Of a stretch of DNA of 64,000 bases, positions 57,843 to 64,000 are shown piece after piece. This DNA comes from Streptomyces sp. Ru62 (lineage in GTDB: Bacteria > Actinomycetota > Actinomycetes > Streptomycetales > Streptomycetaceae): assembly GCF_002920615.1 (NCBI RefSeq), contig NZ_PQSU01000028.1, forward strand, positions 62,001-126,000, written 5' to 3'. The position numbers and the translations under genes were made by a program. The notes below the pieces were generated by a model. The model did not search any database. It saw nothing but the letters and a program-made list of their open reading frames with translations, and was not told the origin of the DNA. The stretch's first letter is position 1, and the number at the start of each line of letters is the position of its first letter.

Positions 57843-58613
57843 TCAGCGTTCGCCTTCCGGTTCCGGCGCGCCCAGGGTCGTGGCCAGTTCCCGCCGGTAG
57901 TCGGCGTAGGCCGTCCGCAGGTCCTCCCCCGGCCAGTCGGGGGGCAGCAGCGCGGACGGCAGGACCGGGTCGGTGAGCAGGTGACGGACGGCCGCCGCGT
58001 AGGCGGTGAGCCGGACGGCCGGATGGCCGGCCGCGGTCGCGTGGACGAGCAGGGAGCGCGCGGTGGCCGCCCAGTCGGCCAGCGGCCAGAGCCGGGCGGC
58101 GAGGGCCCGCGGGGGCTCGTCGGGGCACGCGGTGTACGTCAGCGCCACCTGGCGCAGATCGCCCGGCAGCGGACGGTCGAGGTTGGCCGGGCGCAGCCAG
58201 ACGCCCTCGCGGAGTTCGGCCAGCCGCAGGGCGGTCAGCCGGGCACGCAGGTCGGCGCGTTCGGCGGGGCCGCGACCCGTCGCCGTGATCACCACCATCT
58301 CCCAGTCGCCGCCCCACGCGCGCGTGCGCGGACGCACGGCGTCGTCCTGGCGGCGCTGCCGGGCCAGCAGCCGGTCACTGAGCCGGTAGACGGCGTCGCT
58401 GCGGCGGAGGTCGCCGGCGGCCACCATCCGGCTCAGCGCGGCCCGCAGCGTGGAGCCGCCGACCCCGAACGGCTCCACCAGCCGGACCAGGTCCTTCACC
58501 GGAAGCTGGGGCGGATGCACGCCGAGGAGCAGGCTCAGCACGACCGACCGGGCGGACAGCGGTCGCAGGCCGGCCGCATCCGTGTCCGGTTCCGCGGAGA
58601 CGTTCATGCGCAT
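57843..58613 (-). CDS. PaaX family transcriptional regulator
   Basis: The 256-residue protein has the PaaX arrangement: an N-terminal winged helix (VVLSLLLGVHPPQLPVKDLV, FGVGGSTLRAALSRMVAAGD), a central strand-rich region (GDWEMVVITATGRGPAERAD and EGVWLRPANL), and a C-terminal helical domain. PaaX proteins sense aryl-CoA thioesters and repress aromatic catabolism. It is divergent from an acyl-CoA dehydrogenase gene, with inverted GTTGCA repeats between them. Confidence 0.9.
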   Translation of the reverse strand: MRMNVSAEPDTDAAGLRPLSARSVVLSLLLGVHPPQLPVKDLVRLVEPFGVGGSTLRAALSRMVAAGDLRRSDAVYRLSDRLLARQRRQDDAVRPRTRAWGGDWEMVVITATGRGPAERADLRARLTALRLAELREGVWLRPANLDRPLPGDLRQVALTYTACPDEPPRALAARLWPLADWAATARSLLVHATAAGHPAVRLTAYAAAVRHLLTDPVLPSALLPPDWPGEDLRTAYADYRRELATTLGAPEPEGER

Positions 58614-58640
58614 GGCCCCGTACTGTACGTCGCCCCCCGT

Positions 58641-58676
58641 GTTGCATCATTGCTACAACCGCAGGAAGAGTGCAAC
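58641..58676. promoter_or_regulatory. candidate PaaX operator between divergent genes
   Basis: GTTGCA (58641-58646) and TGCAAC (58671-58676) are inverted, and GTTG...CAAC (58641-58644, 58656-58659) is a shorter version sharing the first arm. They fill the 71-bp divergent gap. Binding by the PaaX-type protein is inferred from position. Confidence 0.55.
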
Positions 58677-58684
58677 ATGCTGTC

Positions 58685-60364
58685 ATGGTCTCGATTTCCG
58701 GGCAGTCGAAGCTGCCGTCGCCGTCCCAGCCGTCGTACGCCACGCACGACGTGACCAACCAGCCCCCGCCGCTCGCCCCCTACGACGCCTCCGACGACCC
58801 GGCCCTGCTGGAGGGGCTGCGCCGGGAGGGCGCGGGGTGGGCCGAGGAGGGCGTCCGGCGGCTGGGGGCGCGTGCCGGCAGCGCGGAGGCGCAGGAGTGG
58901 GGCGAGCTGGCGAACCGGTACGAGCCGGTGCTGCGCACCCACGACCGCTACGGCCACCGTGTCGACGAGGTGGAGTTCCACCCCAGCTGGCACCACTTGA
59001 TGCGGACGGCGGTCGCCGCGGGCCTGGCCGGTGCCCCGTGGGCCGACGACCGGCCGGGCGCGCACGTCGCCCGGACCGCGGGCGGCCTGGTGTGGGGGCA
59101 CACGGAGGCGGGACACGGCTGCCCCACGTCGATGACGTACGCCGCCGTGCCCGCCCTGCGCGCACAGCCGGATCTCGCCAAGGTGTACGAGCCGCTGCTC
59201 ACCAGCCGGGAGTACGACCCCCGGCTGCGCGTTCCCACCGAGAAGCCCGGGCTGCTCGCCGGGATGGGCATGACCGAGAAGCAGGGCGGCTCCGACGTCC
59301 GGACGAACACCACCACGGCCACGCCCACCGGGGAGGCGGGCGTCTACACGCTGCGCGGGCACAAGTGGTTCACGTCGGCGCCGATGTGCGACGTCTTCCT
59401 GGTGCTCGCGCAGGCCCCGGGCGGGCTGTCGTGCTTCCTGGTGCCGCGCGTCCTGCCGGACGGCAGCCGCAACCCCTTCCACATCCAGCGCCTGAAGGAC
59501 AAGCTCGGCAACCGGTCCAACGCCTCCTCGGAGCCGGAGTTCGACCACACCGTGGCCTGGCTGGTGGGGCCGGAGGGGCGGGGCGTGAAGACCATCATCG
59601 AGATGGTCAACTGCACCCGCCTGGACTGCGTGATGTCCTCGGCGACCCTGATGCGCAAGACGCTGGTCGAGGCGGGACACCACGCCCGGTACCGCAGCGC
59701 GTTCGGCGCCCGGCTGATCGACCAGCCGCTGATGCGCAACGTCCTGGCCGATCTCGCGCTGGAGTCGGAGGCGGCGACGACGCTCACGCTGCGGCTGGCC
59801 GGCGCGGCCGACCGCGCGGTGCGCGGGGACGCCGGGGAGCGGGCCTTCCGGCGCATCGCCACCGCCGTCGGCAAGTACTGGGTCACCAAGCGCGGTCCGG
59901 CCTTCACCGCGGAGGCCCTGGAGTGCCTGGGCGGGAACGGGTACGTGGAGGACTCCGGCATGCCCCGGCACTACCGGGAGGCTCCGCTGCTGTCGATCTG
60001 GGAGGGCTCCGGCAACGTCAACGCGCTCGACGTGCTGCGCGCCCTCGGCCGCGAACCGGACACCGCCGAGGCGCTGTTCGCCGAACTCGCCCTCGCGCGC
60101 GGGGCGGACACCCGGCTCGACACGGCCGTGGCCGCGCTCAGGCACGACGTGGCCGGAACCGATCAGGCGGGCGCTCGCCGGCTGGTCGAGCGGATGGCGC
60201 TCGCGCTCCAGGCCTCCCTGCTCGTCCGGCACGCTCCGCACCCGGTCGCGGACGCCTTCTGCGCGAGCCGGCTGGGCGGCGACTGGGGCCACTCGTTCGG
60301 CACCCTGCCCCCGGGAACCGACCTCGACACCGTCCTGGAGCGCGCCCTGCCCGACCGGAACTGA
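58685..60364 (+). CDS. acyl-CoA dehydrogenase family protein, AidB type
   Basis: The 559-residue flavoprotein matches the AidB/DNA-alkylation-response subfamily, longer than ordinary acyl-CoA dehydrogenases. The N-terminal region RYEPVLRTHDRYGHRVDEVE and FHPSWHHLM are AidB-like. FAD and substrate blocks follow: MGMTEKQGGSDVRTNTT, GHKWFTSAPMCDVFLV, and the late CLGGNGYVEDSGMPRHYREA. AidB binds DNA and limits alkylation damage in E. coli. Pairing with PaaX here points rather to catabolism of an aryl or acyl-CoA. GTG at 58670 is an alternative start. Confidence 0.9.
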   Translation: MVSISGQSKLPSPSQPSYATHDVTNQPPPLAPYDASDDPALLEGLRREGAGWAEEGVRRLGARAGSAEAQEWGELANRYEPVLRTHDRYGHRVDEVEFHPSWHHLMRTAVAAGLAGAPWADDRPGAHVARTAGGLVWGHTEAGHGCPTSMTYAAVPALRAQPDLAKVYEPLLTSREYDPRLRVPTEKPGLLAGMGMTEKQGGSDVRTNTTTATPTGEAGVYTLRGHKWFTSAPMCDVFLVLAQAPGGLSCFLVPRVLPDGSRNPFHIQRLKDKLGNRSNASSEPEFDHTVAWLVGPEGRGVKTIIEMVNCTRLDCVMSSATLMRKTLVEAGHHARYRSAFGARLIDQPLMRNVLADLALESEAATTLTLRLAGAADRAVRGDAGERAFRRIATAVGKYWVTKRGPAFTAEALECLGGNGYVEDSGMPRHYREAPLLSIWEGSGNVNALDVLRALGREPDTAEALFAELALARGADTRLDTAVAALRHDVAGTDQAGARRLVERMALALQASLLVRHAPHPVADAFCASRLGGDWGHSFGTLPPGTDLDTVLERALPDRN

Positions 60365-60518
60365 CCCCTTCACGCGCGCGTGCCGGGCGGTCGCGCCGGG
60401 TGGCCGGTCACCGCCGACGGATCGCACACAGTCAGCGTGCGGTTCCGGACCGTTGTCAGTGCCGTGGTGCACACTCCCGATCAGGTGCCACTCGTGCGGG
60501 GCGGACAGGGAGGACGAC

Positions 60519-62519
60519 GTGTTCACGGGGATCGACGAGGTCGACTGGGCCTCGCTGCGGCACGCACACGGCAGCGCCGAGGACGTGCCCGGGTGGTTAC
60601 GGGCCCTGGCGTCCCCGGACACCGTCGAGCGGGCGACCGCGCTCGACGGGCTGTACGACGCGCTGCACCACGAGGGGAGGGTGTACGAGGCGACGCCGGC
60701 CTGTGTGCCCTTCCTGTTCGCGCTGGCGGTCCGCGAGGAGGTACCGGACCGGGGCTGCATCGTGGAGCTGCTGGTCGGCATCGGTGGGGACGGCGCCGAG
60801 AGCGCGGGCGCGGGGGGTGCGGCGAACGCGGCGTGGGAGGCGGTGTGCGCCGGTGCCGACGCCTTCGTCACGCTCGCCGGGGATCCGGATCCTGTGGTGC
60901 GCCGGGCGGCGGCCGGCGCCCTGGTGCGCTTCCTGGACGACCCCGCGCGGGTCCTGGGGGTGCTGCGGCGCCGACTGCGGGCCGAACGGGACGACCATGT
61001 CCTGCCGGCCCTGACGGAGGCACTCGCCCTGTTCGCGCACCGGCATCCAGCCCTTGCCGACGGCGCGCTGGACCTCCTGGCCGAGCAGAGCGCGGCGCCC
61101 TACGCGCCCGGCCCGCGGCTCGCGGCACTCGGCCAACTCGCGCTCCACGCTCCCGTCCGGCTCCCCGCCGACCTGGTGCCCACGGCGGTCCGGCTGCTGC
61201 ACGAGCGGTCCGCGCAGCGCCGGCCGCCCGCGGAGCGCGCCGGCACGGACACCCTGGTGCGCCGGATACGGCGACTGCGCCCCTCGGACGAACAGGGCGC
61301 CGTCCTGCTGCGCACCCTGCACAGCGCGCTCGGAGACCGGGTGCACGACCGGATCGCCCTGCTCACCGGGCAGTTGACCAGCCCGGACCCGGTCGACCGG
61401 TGCAATGCCGTCTGGATGTCGGCGGGCCTGTTCCGCGGCTGGCGCGGCGACTACGGCGCGCCCGTCCGGCTGCTGGGTGCCCAGCTGAACACCGATCAGG
61501 ACCGCTTGCAGGACGCGGCGGTCTCGGTCCTGGCTGAGCTGTACGCGCTGGCGGCGCCCGCCGCGGACGACCTGCACGCGCTGGTGAGCACCCGGCCCGA
61601 CCTGTGGACGCACCGCTGGGAGCGCGGCTCCCCCACGCTGGGCGGCCCGCTCAAGGCGCTCGCCAGGACCGGCGACCCCCGCGCGGTCCCGGCGCTGGCC
61701 CTGTTGCTGGCCGGTCCGGCGGCGCCCGTCGGACTGGGCCGCGAAGCCGCGCACCTTGGCCGCGCCGCGGCACCGCTGGCCCCCACGTTGAGGCTCCGCC
61801 TCGGTCGCGTCCCGCTCGACTCCCCCACCGCCGCCCGGCTCGCCGCCCCGCTGCTGACGGCGATCAGGGCCATCGGCGACAAGGAGTCCGTCCCCGAACT
61901 GGTACGGCTGCTCTCGGGCGCCCCCGACGGCCTGGGAGCGCGGGACGCGGTCGCCGGCCAGGTGATCGAAACGCTGGCGGACCTGGGCGCCGCCGCGCAG
62001 ACGGCACCGCTGCTGCGCCGGCTGCTCCACACCCGGCACGCGGCCACCGCGGCGGGCGCGCTGTGGTCGGCGGACGGGGACGCCACCGATGTACTCCCCG
62101 TCCTGCTCCGGGAGTTGGGGCGGGACGATCCGGACGCCCGGCGCGCCGCCGCCCGGCAGCTCGGCAGGCTGGGCCCGGCCGCGCGCCCCGCGCTGCCGCA
62201 GCTGCGCGGCCTGGCCCGGTGGGGACCGGCGCGGGAGCGGATACCGGCCGCGTGCGCGCTGTGGCGCATCACCGGGGACCCCGGACCGGTGCGGCCCGTC
62301 TTCCGGTCCGTCTGGACGGCGGACGCCCGCGCGCGCGGCCCGATCGCCCGGTGCCTGGCGTCGATGGGCCCGGCCGCAGGGCCGCTGCGCGACCTGGTCA
62401 CCGCCGAACTGACCCACCCTCGCCGGCACACGGCGCTCCAGGGCGCGTACGCCAGCCGTGACATCCCGGACGACGAGGAGCTGCTGACGAGGTGCCGGGA
62501 GGTACTGGAGGGGCTTTAG
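60519..62519 (+). CDS. HEAT-repeat protein
   Basis: The 666-residue soluble protein is built from repeated two-helix units, for example DPDPVVRRAAAGALVRFLDD, then DPVDRCNAVWMSAGLFRG and DPDARRAAARQLGRLGPAAR, covering most of its length. HEAT arrays are protein-binding scaffolds. No enzymatic motif is visible. The GTG at 60519 has GGAGGAC a few bases upstream. Neighbours give no clue to a partner. Confidence 0.85.
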   Translation: MFTGIDEVDWASLRHAHGSAEDVPGWLRALASPDTVERATALDGLYDALHHEGRVYEATPACVPFLFALAVREEVPDRGCIVELLVGIGGDGAESAGAGGAANAAWEAVCAGADAFVTLAGDPDPVVRRAAAGALVRFLDDPARVLGVLRRRLRAERDDHVLPALTEALALFAHRHPALADGALDLLAEQSAAPYAPGPRLAALGQLALHAPVRLPADLVPTAVRLLHERSAQRRPPAERAGTDTLVRRIRRLRPSDEQGAVLLRTLHSALGDRVHDRIALLTGQLTSPDPVDRCNAVWMSAGLFRGWRGDYGAPVRLLGAQLNTDQDRLQDAAVSVLAELYALAAPAADDLHALVSTRPDLWTHRWERGSPTLGGPLKALARTGDPRAVPALALLLAGPAAPVGLGREAAHLGRAAAPLAPTLRLRLGRVPLDSPTAARLAAPLLTAIRAIGDKESVPELVRLLSGAPDGLGARDAVAGQVIETLADLGAAAQTAPLLRRLLHTRHAATAAGALWSADGDATDVLPVLLRELGRDDPDARRAAARQLGRLGPAARPALPQLRGLARWGPARERIPAACALWRITGDPGPVRPVFRSVWTADARARGPIARCLASMGPAAGPLRDLVTAELTHPRRHTALQGAYASRDIPDDEELLTRCREVLEGL

Positions 62520-62664
62520 GGCCCGTCGGACGCTTCCGGTCCGCCGTGCGAGGACGATGGGCCCCGCGGCGACGCTGCGACCGCGCCCGCTTCCCCACGC
62601 CGTGCAGCGGGCCTCCGACGGCGTCCGGAACCCCGTCCGCGCCGGACTGGCTATCCGGGCCGGG

Positions 62665-63258
62665 TCAGACCATTCGGCCCCACTGCGGGCCCAGACGGGC
62701 CCATTCCGTGTCCCATGCCTCCATGCGCCGGTGTTCCAGACGACTCCTTACGGCGAGTCCGGCGACGAAGGGGACGGCGGCGGTGCTCGCGCCGACCAGG
62801 AGGCCTATCAGGGTGGACCGGAACGCGGCCTCGGAAGCGGTGGTGGGGCGGGAGACCAGGTGGCCCTGCGGGTCGGTCCAGACGGTGACCGGCGTACCGG
62901 GCTTGCTGCCGGGCTCCACCCGGATCCGGCCGGTGCGGGCGGAGCCGTCGGCGACCGTCCAGCGGACCGCGGCCCAGATCCGTTCCCCGGCGGAGGCATG
63001 GCCGCTGTGCGCCGGGGGCTTCCCCGGGACCTGCGCGACGACCCGGGCCACGGTGGGCCGCCAGGTGGTCCGCTCCCGGGCGAGTCCGTGCTCCACCGAG
63101 CCGGCCGCCGCGAGGCCGGCGAGGACGCCGGCCAGGACGGTCAGCAGACAGGCGCCGAGCACCACCCATGCCTCCACGACGTCGGCCCGGCGTTTGAGCG
63201 GGTTGCGCCGCCAGCGCCACAGCCACACCTTCGGACCACGGAACGCCTTCAAAGGCAT
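62665..63258 (-). CDS. Rv1733c-like two-TM membrane protein
   Basis: The 197-residue protein has the actinobacterial Rv1733c layout: basic WLWRWRRNPLKRRADVVEAW, one transmembrane helix (about residues 30-52), an extracytoplasmic domain with VRWTVADGSARTGRIRVEPG and PVTVWTDPQGHLV, then a second helix (about 150-172) and a basic tail. In mycobacteria Rv1733c is a dormancy-regulated antigen of unknown function. The ATG at 63258 and the GTG at 63267 are both possible; AGGAGG abuts the former. Confidence 0.82.
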   Translation of the reverse strand: MPLKAFRGPKVWLWRWRRNPLKRRADVVEAWVVLGACLLTVLAGVLAGLAAAGSVEHGLARERTTWRPTVARVVAQVPGKPPAHSGHASAGERIWAAVRWTVADGSARTGRIRVEPGSKPGTPVTVWTDPQGHLVSRPTTASEAAFRSTLIGLLVGASTAAVPFVAGLAVRSRLEHRRMEAWDTEWARLGPQWGRMV

Positions 63259-63531
63259 CCTCCTCACGAGCGCACCGACCGGCCGGACCGCCCTCCCATA
63301 CGCGGGAGATCGCTCCGTTGCTCACGACGAGCCGTCTCCCCGACGGTCGCACGAGACACCCCTTTCGCGCAGGCGCATGCCGGAACGGAACCGGCCGATC
63401 CTCGGCGCGCCCCGGCGACACAGGCGGTGAGCTGGGCGAACCCGTACTCCGGGGGAGAGTGTCAGTGGCGGGGTGCACACTGACCGATATCTGACGGCTA
63501 TCGGGACAACGGCGTCCCGGAGGTGATCGGC

Positions 63532-64000
63532 ATGACCGAGGTACTGCTCGCGGTGGGCACCCGCAAAGGCCTGTTCATCGCGCGGCGGAGGGGCGACGGC
63601 CCCTGGGAGTTCGACGAGAGTCCGTATTTCAACGCGCAGGCGGTCTATTCGGTGGCGATCGACACCCGCGGCGCCCGGCCCCGGCTGCTGGCGGGCGGTG
63701 ACAGCGCGCACTGGGGCCCGTCGGTGTTCCACTCGGACGACCTCGGCCGCACCTGGACCGAACCGGCCCGGCCCGCCGTCAGGTTCCCGAAGGAGACCGG
63801 CGCTTCCCTGGAGCGCGTCTGGCAGCTCCACCCGTCCGCCGCCGAGCCCGATGTGGTGTACGCGGGCACGGAACCGGCCGCGCTCTACCGCTCGGAGGAC
63901 CGCGGCGAGACGTTCGAGCTGGTCCGGCCGCTCTGGGAGCACCCGTCCCGCTCGCAGTGGGTGCCGGGCGCGGGCGGCCAGTGCCTGCACACGGTGCTCA
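63532..64000 (+). CDS. BNR/Asp-box sialidase-fold protein (3' end outside window)
   Basis: 156 residues are visible before the window ends. The start MTEVLLAVGTRKGLFIARR and repeated Asp-box-like loops (SDDLGRTW, SEDRGETF) are typical of the six-bladed beta-propeller proteins annotated as exo-alpha-sialidase/glycosyl hydrolase in Streptomyces. No signal peptide is present, so the protein is cytosolic and probably not a true sialidase. AGGTGATC precedes the ATG. Confidence 0.82.
   Translation, partial: MTEVLLAVGTRKGLFIARRRGDGPWEFDESPYFNAQAVYSVAIDTRGARPRLLAGGDSAHWGPSVFHSDDLGRTWTEPARPAVRFPKETGASLERVWQLHPSAAEPDVVYAGTEPAALYRSEDRGETFELVRPLWEHPSRSQWVPGAGGQCLHTVL

Overview
The window is a high-GC actinobacterial chromosome segment, almost certainly Streptomyces. 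It shows strong third-position GC bias, many GTG starts, GGAGG-type ribosome binding sites, and genera-typical families (DUF6421, DUF6986, DUF5134, DUF6214, DUF5519, mycothiol-dependent maleylpyruvate isomerase-type, geranylgeranyl-reductase-type and Rv1733c-like proteins). No rRNA, tRNA, CRISPR array, insertion sequence or prophage was seen. The gene order looks like ordinary chromosome with many one-component regulator/target pairs.

Layout. 0-7 kb: 3' part of an rRNA-type methyltransferase; a sugar-phosphate operon (SIS isomerase and class II aldolase) divergent from a DeoR regulator; DUF5519; aminopeptidase C; a frameshifted repeat-protein remnant; a mycothiol-dependent enzyme. 7-17 kb: MarR/MFS exporter pair with two palindromic operators, a NarL-type two-component system, TetR/deazaflavin-reductase pair with palindromic operators, a geranylgeranyl-reductase-like flavoprotein, an M20 dipeptidase, an MBL hydrolase and a kinase-NUDIX fusion. 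17-24 kb: sugar use (secreted GH27 alpha-galactosidase, ROK protein, LacI regulator) and a DUF6986 aldolase-like gene. 24-29 kb: etfB-etfA, flavin reductase, thioredoxin-like protein, acyltransferase, transglutaminase-like protein. 29-33 kb: a tightly coupled operon of DUF6421, an SDR and a threonine-aldolase-like enzyme. 33-38 kb: glycerophosphodiesterase, acetyltransferases, a VOC protein, and a two-gene cluster of a 29-residue aromatic-rich peptide followed by a cytochrome P450. 38-48 kb: FUSC/MarR operon, DUF5134, PAP2 phosphatase, a decayed HAD gene, TetR, DUF6214, ferredoxin reductase, nucleobase permease, ArsR/old-yellow-enzyme pair. 48-58 kb: a 1429-residue P-type ATPase with a small partner, then secreted hydrolases (SGNH esterase, CE1-CBM2 esterase, PL3 pectate lyase) with palindromic operators. 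58-64 kb: PaaX/AidB-like acyl-CoA dehydrogenase pair, a HEAT-repeat protein, an Rv1733c-like membrane protein and the 5' end of a BNR-repeat protein.

The most interesting element is at 35849-37356. A tiny gene encodes a basic N-terminal half followed by a Tyr/His/Trp-rich tail. A perfect 10-bp hairpin follows it, and then a P450 whose I-helix lacks the usual threonine pair. This is the architecture of the minimal P450-modified RiPP clusters (biarylitide, cittilin and atropopeptide types), but the core sequence is not one I recognise. Second in interest is the DUF6421-SDR-aldolase operon, a three-gene unit with no pathway I can name. Several regions also show decay (two pseudogenes) and low-complexity tandem repeats between genes.
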